Positions 12,460 to 24,660 of a stretch of DNA of 64,000 bases are shown here, in pieces (the stretch's first letter is position 1; each line of letters starts with the position of its first letter). This DNA comes from Phlegmacium glaucopus. Lineage: Eukaryota; Basidiomycota; Agaricomycetes; Agaricales; Cortinariaceae. Below the pieces are notes generated by a model that worked only from the letters and a program-made list of their open reading frames with translations, was not told the origin of the DNA and ran no database searches. The stretch covers positions 555,492 to 619,491 of the forward strand of contig MU130224.1 of NCBI GenBank assembly GCA_015039465.1, in the 5' to 3' direction. The position numbers and the translations under genes are program-made.

Positions 12460-13798
12460 CAGCTACATGCAAAACCCTAGGTACCTTCTCGAATCTCCAC
12501 TCATTGCACCTTTGTTTGTATAAACAACCACTTTTGGTTAGGATGGCACTAGAACCCTTCGACCGCTCCACGCTCCAAGCCCCCTTCATTGCTTGCACAA
12601 CATGTCCATTGAGTTGCTGGCGCTGTTACAACTTGTTGATCCTGAAAATGGTCATCTGGCCCATTCCTGTTGCGTTCATGATCTCTCTCACCGTCATTCC
12701 TCAATGGGACATCCTCAAAACAACTTAAACAAGCTGCTTTTCGGCTTCAGGAATATAGTGGTAAGTCATAGTGGTGATAGTTACAAGGGAAACCAGATAC
12801 TCAACCGACTCTAACTATGTAACCCTCCATTATAAGTGGAGTAGTAGCTCTAGGGATGCCGAAGTTCGGTTCTGAACCAGTCCAGAGAACCAGAACCAGC
12901 TGAACCGAACCGCGGTTCTGGTTCGGTTCTGGTTCTGGTTCACCCCCAGCCATCTGGTTCTGGTTCTGGTTCTGGATTGGCCAGAAATCTGAGAACCAGT
13001 TCTGAACTGGTTCGAACCGGTTCTGAACCACTTTATCCCAAGGCAAATACCTAAGTAAGATATCTACTTATTTGCATGTTAAATGACACATTGTATACTG
13101 ATCTATAATGAAAGTATTTATCCAAGTCACCAACACTATATATTTCCAATCAGGAGTACATCATCCTTTGGTCTGGCATAGTACATAATCAATAATATGT
13201 CTCATTTACTTTATAACTTCAGGTTTTATTAATATTAATTATACTCCTATTGCAAGAATCCAATTCAACATTGTCACTAGTTGGCAAAATGGTTTAGTAG
13301 TATTTTTATTTTCATGTTTACTTTTAGTGATGTCATAGTTATAACACCAATACTACAAAATTCTGGCCTCAAATTTCAAGATATATTTATTTCTAAGAAA
13401 TAAGATGTAATTTTAGAAAATAAAATTTAAAATGGGAATTTCTTGTCTAATTGATGATATCCTAACAAAAGTCTATTTTTAACTGGTTCTTATGGTCCGA
13501 ACTGGTTCTGAACCAGAACCGAACCAAGAGAACCGGTTCTGTTGGTTCAGTTCTGGTTCTGGTTCTGGTTCTGGTTTTCCTAAGTGGTTCTGGTTCTGGT
13601 TCTGAGAAAATGGGTCCTGAACCAAACTGAACTGAACTTCGGCATCCCTAAGTAGCTCCACACGTAACCAACATGTGTGCCGAAAGAGGACATCGTCGCG
13701 AAGCACAGGACCTCGTGCTACCAAAAGAGGTTGTTTATACAAACAAAGGCGCACGAGTGGAGATTCGAGAAGGTACCTAGGGTTTTGCATGTAGCTGT
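12460..13798. mobile_element. Long-TIR element flanked by TA, carrying a nested hAT-like element
   Basis: The ends are CAGCTACATGCAAAACCCTA and its inverse, with about 85 bp of inverted similarity that includes taccttctcgaatctccact. TA dinucleotides flank both ends (12458-12459 and 13799-13800), compatible with a TA target duplication. The interior is interrupted by the 12851-13650 element; without it the length would be about 530 bp. No transposase was found. Confidence 0.78.
12851..13650. mobile_element. hAT-like non-autonomous element with GGTTCT arrays
   Basis: It has a perfect 17-bp terminal inverted repeat, TAGGGATGCCGAAGTTC, and an exact 8-bp target duplication AGTAGCTC (12843-12850 and 13651-13658), the hallmark of the hAT superfamily. 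Both subterminal zones, about 150 bp each, are packed with GGTTCT / AGAACC words in both orientations. The centre is AT-rich and non-coding. It is nested inside the 12460-13798 element, so it inserted later. It presumably moves with a transposase encoded elsewhere. Confidence 0.9.
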
Positions 13799-13859
13799 AA
13801 AGGCAAGTATGGCTTATCCTTCCCTCTTGATTAAAAAATCTTATTTTTGAACACTACTT

Positions 13860-16800
13860 TTGTGCGCTTTGGCTTGGGATCTTCGTTATTGTGCCTTTTA
13901 TTCTCATCCATCCCCTTCCTCGCCGTCAACAATGATCGGTCATCATCAGCGGAAGAATGATCTCTTCAAAAATGCGTACAAGCTCCGAGTTCTCTGCTCT
14001 GTCAATGTCACTGTCATCATCTTTGGTTTGTTTTCATCATCATAATGTTCATCCTTCCCTTATCTTCTGACTTTTTTTCTCGTTCTATTTCCTTTTTTTT
14101 ATTCAGAAGAACGTCCAGAGAATCATGTAATATGATACCAATATGGCTCGTCCGATGTTCATGACATTGTTCAAAGGCATCTAAGAGTCAGTTTGTCCCT
14201 CTTCATCCTTGCCACATCAGTCACTCATCCTCCCTCAGCATGATGGCGAGAAGGACACTCGCGGTCCAGCTGACTTTTTCAGGCAACAACGCCAAGATCA
14301 ACGACATGAGCGACGGCGGTGATGACGATGACGTGCACTCTCGAAGCAACATGAGAGTGCAAGATGGAAAATTGGAAACTCCCCCTGGTATGGTCACCAG
14401 TGTGCGTTCTCGTCCACCGTTTACTATACATCTTCACTAACCTTCAAAACATTAGATAGACCTGTAGGGTACAGGAAACCATCGAGGCCTTGCAATTCCT
14501 CAACCACCCGCTCTGCCCATGCACCCTCTTCGTGGCTCAAACCAGTCAATAGGCGGTACAACGATGCCTATCTCAAGCTTGCGCTGACCCGCACCCTCCA
14601 CACAAAAGACTAGGTAACAAGTTCAGCCTCCAACATAGCAGGTCCCCTTCTGACGCCGTCAACCACCCACCCCCTACGGAGGCGGCAGTAGAGGAGGCGG
14701 AGGCGGCCACCCGACTTACTATATCCCCCGCGGTCCTTCGTCCTATCCCCATCCCAGTCAGTACCCTCACAACGCTGGAGCTGGAGGCGGAGGCGGCGAT
14801 GCACCTCTAAACCATCCCTCCAAAAACATCGCGAGACAGTTGCTTCAAGAAGAATTGGGACATGGACCTTCACTTGTGACTCAGGCTATACAACCAAGTC
14901 TTATATCTAATCACCTTTGTCAGTCGGGCGAAAATGTTTCTAGATTGAATGCAGATGACATATTTGACTGGAAGAATTCGGAAGAAATTGGTGGGGATAA
15001 TTTATCCCACCTTCATTTTCTGCATCCTAATCCTTTTTAATTTCTAGATGCAACGAGTTGGATCGCAGCAGCGCATGCTTTGCAGCATGTCAACGACAAC
15101 ATGTCACAGCTTGCCGAGATGGAAAATCCAAGAATCCGAATATGTAGTGCACGCTGGGTTTGATGAGTCTCTTACACCGCCATTTGTTAGACATGTGAGA
15201 AGAACCTGGACATCAGACCCTGTGTGGCACCTTTCCACACCTGTCAGAGGTCCTGATGGAAGGTTTACCCAACACCGCAATCCGGCTAATATCAGCATGT
15301 CGCCAGGTTGACCTGGTGGCAACATTTTCCGCCAGCTGTGAACAGCTGGAGCCCAGCTTGAGCAAATCTACTCTCTGTTGGGGGCAATCCTCAATATTTT
15401 TTCTTTATTATTTAATTTATTTTCCATTCTCATTTCGTACTCAGTAGTCAAGTTTCAAGCTCAAGGAGGATAGAAATGTAACAATATATTTATGCAATTG
15501 ATAGTAATACAAAGGTACGAAATGGTCCTCAAAAACACAAGTCCTGTCCTGCTCCCCTTGCCATCTTGCATGTTGCGGGATTGCATGTGGGTCCTTGGGC
15601 ATTTCCATGTTGCTGGGGTTAGCAAAAACGGCCAGCTGATACCCGTTGTGGTGGTAGCGGACAGGTTGGGGGTGGCATCATCGTTGCCATCACGATGGAA
15701 TCTTCGTCATGGTGCTTGGTCATGGCGGCTTGTCCTGGTGGTTACGGTCGTGGTCACACTTGTAGTGATCATGTTTGCGCTACGATTATGGCTTGTGGTG
15801 GCTGGTGCTGCCTGTGTTGTTCTTCCTCCATGTTGTGAGTGATATCCCTACCGCTCCGTAAAAGTGGACCTGTCACCTATAATCAAAAAAGTGAAAGGTT
15901 TAGCTGAACAATGGAAAGCCCAAAGAGGCAACATGAGAGTAACAAAACCGTGCACAGGCGCACGGTGAGGCTGAACAGACACAGCAAGGGGATAGGCAAA
16001 AGATAGGGTAAAGAGCGAAATACTTAAAGACGACTGTCGAAAGGTTTATTTGGTTGATTTGGATCGGAGTTCAAATGACTTTGAAGGGTTTTGAAATTTC
16101 AATGCACGGACCTCTTTGCGTCAAGCTTGTAGATTTGGCTTTTTTCATACTCTGAAAACTTTGGGTGTTCATTAAGTATATTGTTTTGATATTAATGAAA
16201 TTTTAACCACTACCTTATTACCCCAAACTCAGACCTCAACTTTGAAAGAAAATCGGCACAGGCTATTATAGAGCTGGGGCGGAAACCTGTGAGTCAGCTG
16301 TTGGGCCGCTGATGCAGACCTTTTCGGCCTCAGCTCCTTTGAACCTGACTTTGATGCCGGAGCCAGATTGATCAAATGGCTGTCACCCAGAGTTTGGCTC
16401 CAGACCCCATCAACATTTTTAACAATTGGCGGTGTATTCAGTCCAATGTCGGTTATCTCGAGCAAATACATGTTTTTACTTCTGCAACGGTACATGCCGC
16501 CAATTCTCAGCTACATTACGAACTGGCAAGGATATTCTCCCCGTTCTCTGCCATCTTGTTTACACAGTCTGATTCTTACTATAACCCAGTAATCAAAAGT
16601 GACGCCCAGCAATTTGATGAGCTTGTCGATGTGCTCGCTTCCACCGGCAGATATGATGTTGACAAATCTTGCACTACGATGCCTCATCAGTTTTCCTTGG
16701 CCATCAGGAAACTCAGCTTCGCCCGGCAGTTTGTCGCAGGCAAACAATCAATTTCATCTTCGGGTTGTGATTGATCCACAACACGAAAATGCCGACATCG

Positions 16801-17450
16801 ACGAAATCAAGCCAGAGCAAACTGCAGCATATGAAAGGGGGGTACGGGAGAGTTCTGCAACGAAAACAACACCACGCCATAGCCGGTAGTGTAAGCGCCT
16901 CAGTTGGAATCAAACCTCAGGCAACGCTTATGGCTTCTGCAAATCGGACCAGCGAAGTAGGGTCAACATTTGAAAGAAAGAGATATATGTCCCGAATTAC
17001 TCAGCGAAGTATACTTGGTGTTGTGACTTGTCTGGTGGGGATTCAACATTGACGATCCTTATGAGCAGGAAGGGGGCATTAAAATGGGACACAAAATTCT
17101 CCCGACTGCAAACTTCGAGTTTCTGGGTGACTCAGATGTACCAGCTCCTCCCCCGCCACGTATGGAACTTGAGGTTGCATCTTATTGGTCAATGACGACG
17201 AATTGCAGTTATACCACAAGTTGGATATGGAGACCTCTCTCCACATCATCCAGAACTCCATTTTATTCCGATATTTCTCAGATTGTAGCTTTGGGAGTGC
17301 CAACCATTTTGGAGAAGCGGTCCGACCACAGAGCCACGATTTATGTCATACCTCGATGCAACAATCCACAATATAATATTGATGTTAGACGACAGACTGG
17401 TGCGGTCGAGTTTACGCCTGCTATCTCATAGGGTCAGGATCCAGCTTGTG
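13860..17450 (+). pseudogene. Duplicated coding region X, copy A (unrecognised protein)
   Basis: I do not recognise this protein. Coding character is supported by a diverged paralogue at 19.89-22.23 kb with conserved reading blocks. Visible parts are an acidic segment (NAKINDMSDGGDDDDVHSRS) near 14290, a Gly/Tyr/Pro-rich stretch with GGGSRGGGGG near 14670-14800, then NIARQLLQEELGHGP (about 14826), SWIAAAHALQHVNDN (about 15058), VGYLEQIHVFTSATVHAAN (about 16450) and FHLRVVIDPQHENADIDEI (about 16750-16805). The exon structure is uncertain. A 1.26-kb transposon (15175-16434) splits it, and about 440 bp present in copy B are missing near 16740, so this copy is almost certainly non-functional. The region 16900-17430 has no counterpart in copy B. 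Confidence 0.55.
15175..16434. mobile_element. TA-flanked TIR element inserted in copy A
   Basis: It begins CACCGCCATTTGTTAG and ends AACAATTGGCGGTG, inverted ends of about 16 bp with a few mismatches, flanked by TA on both sides (15173-15174, 16435-16436). The sister duplicate (about 21210) reads gtctcttattcagtcc with one TA and no insert, a preserved empty site. TA duplication points to the Tc1/mariner/pogo type. No transposase frame is visible in its 1260 bp. Confidence 0.85.
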
Positions 17451-17779
17451 TTGAATCAGGTATGTAACTAAATTCACGAACTCTGAATTGATCTGACAAA
17501 ATTTTGAGATGACCTGCGGAAACTCAGCATCTTGACACTCCCAGCTCTTATCAAAAGGGGTTTATCGAATCGAATATTTAGAAAATTCGAATTTAGATTG
17601 AGATAGCGGTAGTAAAATCATGCAACACTCTCCAATTGACCTTTCTACATGCCAATCCACCTTCATAAAAATGATGCTCCCGTGTGAGATGAATATTCGC
17701 AAGTTTGACAGTGATCTGCATGCAAGCGTTTTTCTTTCAGATTGAGTGTTGGTTCATGCTTCTTTCAGATACTATATAA

Positions 17780-18965
17780 TCAAATCAGGCGACAGGACCA
17801 GGTGTTTATAAAATCCAAACCTTGATTTTCCTAGTTCCGGGGACAGGAGCGATATTGTTCCCTTGAGCCATGCCAACTTGCCAACTTGTCCAGAAGTAAC
17901 ACCACGTTTCTTTGCTACCTCTTGAATACAATCAACGAGTTTCAAGATGTTCGGAAAATTGTCTTTGCTATACCTATCACAGATTTGTAAGAATTCTAGA
18001 TTAACGATGACGACCCCAGCTTACTTGGGAAACTTTCGCCTTATATCACCTCCGGGAATATTATCATGAGATTCCTGAGGTAGGCGTACAATGCATTAAC
18101 ACATATTGGGGTGTCTGATTCGATGATGGACACTCACATATATGCCAGTCAACATCCCTCGACTGAAAGGAGTGTAAGGGATAATTGCGACACCGAGTTC
18201 TTGGCATGCTTTGAGTACACAAATTTTCTTGCTTTCTATTTCAAGACAGAAAGGAGAGTATTCAAATATTCAACGTTGAACAACGGCGATAGGATGGACA
18301 GCATATGCACGACGAAGAGTGTCGGCTGAAACCTCAGAGTCCGAGGTATCGTACTTTTCCTTCCCTTTAAAGACAGATATATTCAAGTCGTTTTGTTGAA
18401 CTGATGGATTTGTTACTTACTTAACAGGCTCCTACATCACACCTACTGATTTCTGATAAACCGAATTGACAGATTAGTTATTGTAGACTAGGTGTAACGA
18501 CCGCATCCCTCGATAGGAACTTGTCGATCTGCTCTCTGAAAATCCCATGACAGAATATCAGCTGAATAAAGAAAACATATAGAGTAGATAAGGCTGAGGA
18601 CATACCAAAACAACACTTGGTCGCGAGGAAAATTTTGTCTCTCTTGCCTGTTCGTGAACCCACCAAAAATAACCACCTCTCGGAAGAATCTTATGCTGGG
18701 AGGATAGGAACACTGACCACTTCCCCAGCAATTCCTCATTGTAGCCGTACACGTCAGCCGTATCCAAGAAGGTACATCCTTCTCGAGAGCAGCGTCTAAC
18801 ACCTAAGATACAAAAAGTTGAGATTTTTTCTGTGCAACATAACTAGCTGGGAATCTGACTTTGAATCTCTCTTCGTCACTCTCGATGGGACCTTGATGGG
18901 ACCATAGTAGGAAGCGGAGAGGCCCATCAAGCCAAAACCAATATAAGAGACATCGTTATTGCCCA
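17780..18965 (-). pseudogene. Aldo/keto reductase relic, copy 2
   Basis: Minus-strand pieces appear in order. YIGFGLMGLSASYYGPIK (about 18900-18955) is the N-terminal strand. DTADVYGYNEELLGKW (about 18700-18750) contains the family's catalytic D-x4-Y block. TGKRDKIFLATK (about 18625-18660) follows, and the C-terminal EVAKKRGVTSGQ lies near 17890-17930. Fragments lie in different frames, the middle of the barrel is poorly preserved and the last PGT-RKIK motif is frameshifted, so the gene is dead. The segment is homologous to copy 3 at 23.44-24.66 kb and shares its 3' part with copy 1. Confidence 0.78.
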
Positions 18966-19885
18966 AATATCCGGTCCTGGGAGCACTTGCGAGGAGGTGG
19001 CGAGGGGCACTGTGAGGTTGTTGAACCCTGTATAGCCTCGAAAGGAGTATTGGTGACCTCCTGGTCCGATAAAACTCCTTCGGTTGTAAGTAGTTTTCTG
19101 AGTTCAAAGCGAACCTCTACCATTATCGAGAGTAAAGAGCAATGATACAACCAGAGCAATCTCTGCGTAGTCTCCGCTAGCAGTGCTGTTTTTTGTTGGA
19201 TTCGACTGCGGTGTAGTCTGTAGCTGAGATGACAACGTACACGACCTCGATCGAATATCTCGTTCCAGCTCTCTTGGTCTTTTACACGACGGTCCATCTT
19301 CTCCATCTCCTCCACCTTCCTCCATAGGCGGAGCTGTGCTTCCACGACCTCGTATTTAACGAGACATTTCATCAAGGATAGGAGCTGGACAATGCTGGAC
19401 TAAGCTAGATAAAGATATGAGACCCCTGGGAAATGAATTTCGGTCCGTGCTGGAACTACCGACCAATAATAGCCAGTCAAAATGTCAACCTTCAGTTTCA
19501 AGGTTCATTCACGCAAACGAATGACTCACCCCAGCGACCAATTCTGGACTAACCACAGGGAGTTAAGATGCTGTCAAAAGTCAACCCCCCCGTTGGGTTA
19601 TCGCTGGGCGAATGGGAATCAGATTGACTTCCGTTCCAAGTGGACTTTCGGCAGGATAAGGACACCGAAGAGTATGGAAAGGAACTCCAACGACGAGGAC
19701 CACAACTTGGCAAAACAGAAAATAGTTCAACGTTCAACATCATTCAACGACAACAACAGACTCACCACCATGGGGAGAAGAAAGATCGAAATACAGCCCA
19801 TCACAGTCAGTTCCTCCTTTCTACTTTCCTTCTTCATTTATACATGTCTTTCTTCCTTAGCATGAACGCAACCGCTCTGTCAGTG
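18966..19885. other. Spacer between duplicated blocks
   Basis: Short frames on both strands, including a 139-codon minus-strand frame at 18956-19375 rich in charged residues (MEKMDRRVKDQESWN) that I cannot assign. The unit containing X copy B begins after it, at about 19890. Nothing else is supported. Confidence 0.4.
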
Positions 19886-22230
19886 CGCTTGGGCTTGGGA
19901 TCTCCATTATTGTGCCTTTTATTCTTGTCCATTCCCTTCCTCGCTGTCATCAACGACGATCGGTCATCATCAGCGAAAGTATGATCTCTTCAGAAAGTCT
20001 TACGAGCTCGGAGTCCTCTGCTCCGTCGATGTCGCTATCATCATCTTTGGTTTGTTTTCGTCATCATATTGTTCATCCTTTCCTTATCTTCTGACTTTTT
20101 TCTCGTTCTATTTCCTTTTTTTTATTCAGAAAAACATCCAGAGCATCATGTAAAATGATACCAATATGACTCATCCGATGTTCATGACATTGTTCAAAGG
20201 CACCTAAGAGTCAGTTTGTCCCTCTTCATTCTTGCCACATCAGTCACTCATCCTCTCTCAGCATGATGGCGAGAAGGACACTCGCGGTCCAGCTGACCTT
20301 TCGGGCAACAACCCCAAGATCAACGACATGAGCGACGGCGATGATGACGACGACGTGCAGTCTCGCAGCAACATGAGAGTGCGAGATGGAAAATTGAAAC
20401 CTTCCCCTGGTAATGGCCACCAGTGTGCGTCCTCTTCCACCGGTTACTATACATCTTCACTAACCTTCAAAACATTAGATCGACTCTTACGATGCAGACG
20501 ACCATCGAGGCCTTGCAATCCCTCAACCACCCACTGCTCTGCCCATGCACCCTCTCCGTGACTGAAACCAGCCAATAGGCAGTGCAACGATGCCTATCTC
20601 GAGCTCGCGCAACCCGCATCCTCCACACAAAAGACGAGGTAGCAAGTTCAGCCTCCACCGTAGCAGATACCCTTCTGATGACGTCAACCACCCTTACCCG
20701 GCGGAAGTGGCAGTGGAGGAGACGTAGGCAGCTACCTGACTTACTATATCGCCCACGGTCCTTCGTCCTATCCCCATCCTGGTCGGCACCCTCACAACGG
20801 TGGAGGTGGAGGCGGAGGTGGCGATGCACCCTCAACCATCTCTCCAATAATATTGCAAAAGAGTTGCTCTAAGAGGAATTGGGACCTGGACCTTCACTTT
20901 CGACTCACGCTGTACAACCAAGCCTTGTATCTAATCACCATTGTCAGTCGAGCGAAAATGTTGCTAGTTTGAATAGAGATGACAGATTTGACCGAAAGAA
21001 ATCGGAGGAACTTGGTGGGAATAATTTATCCTACCTTCATTTACCGCATCCTAATCCTTCTTAATTTCTAGAGGCAACAACGAGCTGGATCGCAGCAGCG
21101 CATGCTTTGCTGGCTGTCAACGACAATGTGTCACAGCTTGCCGAGGTATTTTCGAGATGGAAAATCCAGGAATCCGAATACGTAGTGCATGCTGGATTCG
21201 ATGAGTCTCTTATTCAGTCCGATGTCGGTTATCTCAGGCAAATCCATGTTTTTACTTCTGCAACGGTACATGCCACCAATTCTCAGTTACATTACGAACT
21301 GGTGGGGATATTCTCCCTGCTATCTTGTTCACACCGTCGGATTCTTACTATATCCCAGGTGACGTGACCGCCCAGTAATTTGATGAGCTTGTCGATGTTG
21401 TGCTCGCTTCCACCGGCGGATATGATGTTGACAAATCTTGCACTACGATCTACTACGATGCTTCCAATCGCGATCATTTTTCCTCGGCCATCAGGAAAGT
21501 CAGCTTCGCTTGGCAGTTTGTTGCAGGCAAACTCCGAGTCCGGAAACAGTGATGAAAGTAGGAAAGCGTCAAACAAAGGCAAGGAACGAGACAACGGAGG
21601 TGACGGGGATCATAACGACGAAAATGACGAGAACAATGAGAACGAAGGGAATGACGCTGATGAGGACCCCGAAGAACCGAATACGAAAGTGCATGGAACT
21701 ACTGAGCGTGCCCATATTTCTTTCAATATCGTTTCTAATATACAATATGACTCGGACGAAGCAAATGTCTTTCAGTCCTTGACTACGGAAGGCTCTGTCA
21801 TCATACAGGTATTTGTTCGAATTGACCTTTGATGTCATTGTTTCTTACAAAACATATTAGGCCACACCACTAAATCCGCAGATGCCCAACGAATTTGCAA
21901 AATGTTACCTCCAATTTTTGAAGCTGAGATCCAGCACTAAACGAACCAACGATATTATGGCTTACACAACGATAGTCACGGTATAGCTTACAATCAATTT
22001 CATCTTCGGGTTGTGATTGATCCACAACACGAAAATGCCGACATCGACGAAATCAAGCCAGAGCATACTGCAGCGTATGAAAGGGGGGTACGGGAGAGTT
22101 CTGCAACGAAAACAAGTTTGAATTTGGCGTCTGACCAAATCCCAGCCCCAGCACGCTTCCAGTACCCGAATAATGATCTTGAACTGATACCCTTGAATAT
22201 TGGAGAAGGCTTCGCAACGTTGTTCTAAAG
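19886..22230 (+). pseudogene. Duplicated coding region X, copy B (unrecognised protein)
   Basis: Paralogue of 13.86-17.45 kb without the TA-flanked transposon. Reading blocks include NPKINDMSDGDDDDDVQSRS (about 20325), EELGPGPSLSTHAVQPS (about 20875), SWIAAAHALLAVNDNVSQ (about 21085), VGYLRQIHVFTSATVHATN (about 21225) and GGYDVDKSCTTIYYDASN (about 21415-21470). A strongly acidic/Asn-rich linker follows (about 21600-21690), then AHISFNIVSNIQYDSDEA (about 21712), EFAKCYLQFLKLRS (about 21890) and FHLRVVIDPQHENADIDEI (about 22000). The Gly-rich segment is frameshifted relative to copy A (TAG near 20577). The function is unknown; conservation between copies argues it was once a real multi-exon gene. 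Confidence 0.5.
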
Positions 22231-23440
22231 GTGGTTTTTATTTGTGTTGTGTTATCTAATATCGGAATCCACAACGGAGGCAGAACGTAGAGCGTTCGGA
22301 TACAGTGTTAATCAATTTCGTGCCGGTGAAAGTAAAATCATGCAACATTCTCCAATTGACCCTTCTACATGCCAAGATCCACCTTCGTAAGAAGAATGCT
22401 CCCGTGTGAGATGAATATTCGCAAGCTTGACAATGATCTGCATGCAAGTATTTTTCTTTCAGATCGAGTGTTGGTTCACGTTCAATTGGGGATTAATTCA
22501 ATACATCGGGCTCAAGTTGCTCGATCATTTCTCCACGAGAGTAATAGTGAACCCTCAAATAGATAGAACTAGTCGTATAACTCGAGGGAGGCGAGCGTCA
22601 CATTGCATATCGGAATAGCAGCGTTGATTATGCGCTCAATAAATCCATAGATACCTGTATACGGTGCTGAAGTTTCTCATCTGAAGACTATTGCAGGAAA
22701 GCGAGGTTACTGTAACTGGTTTCGATGTTCTCATATTATGAATATGATGGGAATTTCGCCCACAGAAGATAAAAAATTGAGATTCACCAGCTAACCTTCA
22801 AGGTGCCAGGACCATCTCCGGTGTGAGATGAATATTTGAAAACTTCTCACTTTTTTGACGTCGAGGGCATTGTTCAATAATGTTTTGAACCTTTCTGACC
22901 CAGGTTGCTTGATCAAATCATTATGACTTGGAGGTCTGTTTAAATTATATTGGATCCGGAAATAGTCATCAGACCGTAGGGGCGCAAGCGTCAGGTAACA
23001 GGTTACACAGAAATGGTTGTATTGATTACCTGCTCAATAGGTTTGTGGAGGGGTTGAGCTTGATAGGATGTAAGAAATCAATGAGCAGTGTTGCAGAAGC
23101 GTCCGGAGTATCTACTTACTACTACCCACCAGATACGTATATACTGGAAATTTAGACTATTTGGAGCCTTAACCATGCAATAATATTCTGTCTTATCTAT
23201 TGACTAGGAAGGTCAATCAATGACCCTCCGAAACAACCAGCCGACCTCGAAGTGTCAACAATGTCGTACGCAAATAGGTAATTTAGCTACCTAAATGCTC
23301 CACCAAAAACCAAAGAGACAAGGGAAAAAAAAGGGGTACGGGCGGATTTTATACCCTGACAATGGGGGGGGTATCAGCGAACGAAAGCTCCAACAAATGG
23401 GGAGGATATCGCAGTCCCAAGATTTAGCTAGCCTTCTCTG
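22231..23440. other. Spacer, partly homologous to 17640-17780
   Basis: The segment 22330-22470 matches 17650-17770 (tacatgcca...gatctgcatgcaag). After that this copy has about 1 kb (22480-23500) that copy A lacks. Since the relic at 4.9 kb shares the ttgactttg/ccgcccca stretch at the right edge, loss from copy A is likelier than gain here. No gene is recognised. Confidence 0.5.
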
Positions 23441-24660
23441 CCTTCTCTCGTATTTCTTCCACCCCTTTTTCACTTAATTTGACTTTGACCGCCCCAGATA
23501 TTCTTTCAGATACTATATAGTCAAATCAGGCGATGTGACGAGGTGTTTATAAAACGCAAACCTTGATTTCCTGGTTCCATGGACAGGAACGATATTGCTT
23601 CCTTGAGGATGGAGCCATGCCAACTTGGCAACTTGTCCAGAAGTAAAACCGTGTTTCTTTGCTACCTCTTGAATGCGTCATGAGATTTCTAAGGTAGGCG
23701 TACAATGCATTAATACATATTGGGGTGCCTGATTCGATGATGAACACTCACATATATGCCAGTCAACATCCCTCGACCGAGAGGAGCGTAAGGGATTATG
23801 GCGACACCGAGTTCTTGGCATGCTCCGAGTAACTCAAGGCGGAAAGGAGAGTATTCTACTTGAACAGCGGCAATAGCATATGCACGACGAAAGAGGTGTC
23901 GGCTGAAACCTCAGAGAGTCCGAGATATCGTACTTTTCCTTCCCTTTAGAGACGGATACTTTCAAGTCGTTCTGTTGATCTGATCGATTTGTTACTTGAC
24001 AAGCTCCAACATCGCACCTATTGATTTCTGAGAAACCGAATTGACGAATTAGTTATTGTAAACTAGCTGTAACGACCACATACCTCGCCGATGGGAACTT
24101 GTCGATATGCTCTCTGGAAATCTCATCACGGAATATCAGCAGAATGAAGACAGATATATGGAGTGGGTAAGGCTGGGGACATACGTGCAGATAACATAAA
24201 TCAACAAAATCCACTCCTAACTTCTTCAGAGATGCTCAGCAGCGCTTTTCGCATATTCTGGTCGACAATCGACAACCCCTACGCTTCCACAAACGAAAGC
24301 CCGCTTGGTCGACAGGAAAATTTTGTCTCTCCTGCCTGTTCGGTTGCACCTACTCAAAATAGCCACCTGTCAGAAAACTCTTGCGCTGGGAAGATAGGAA
24401 GACTGACCACTTCCCCAGCAATTCCTCATTGTCGCCGTACGCGTCAGCCGTATCCAAGAAGGTACATCCTTCCTGGAGAGCAGCGTCTAAGACCTAAGAT
24501 ACATAAAGGTTCAGATATTTGCAATAGAACATAACTAGCAGGCAATCTGACCTTGAATCTCTCTTCGTCACTCTTGATGTAGTAGGAAGCGGAGAGGCCC
24601 ATCAAACCAAAACCAATCTCGGAGACATCGTCATTGCCTCTATCTTTCTGGTATTAAAAT
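23440..24660 (-). pseudogene. Aldo/keto reductase relic, copy 3
   Basis: On the minus strand the N-terminal block EIGFGLMGLSASYYIKSDEE (about 24570-24630) is followed by degenerate remnants of the substrate-loop region, then the LGRGMLAG-like segment (about 23760-23800) and the C-terminal region near 23530-23660. Frames are broken several times. It lies upstream of NLR-B in the same arrangement that copy 1 has with NLR-A. Confidence 0.72.

Noticed and set aside
16040..16100. tRNA-like ttcaaat box
   Set aside because: No A box or cloverleaf could be assembled around it; no other tRNA candidates stood up.
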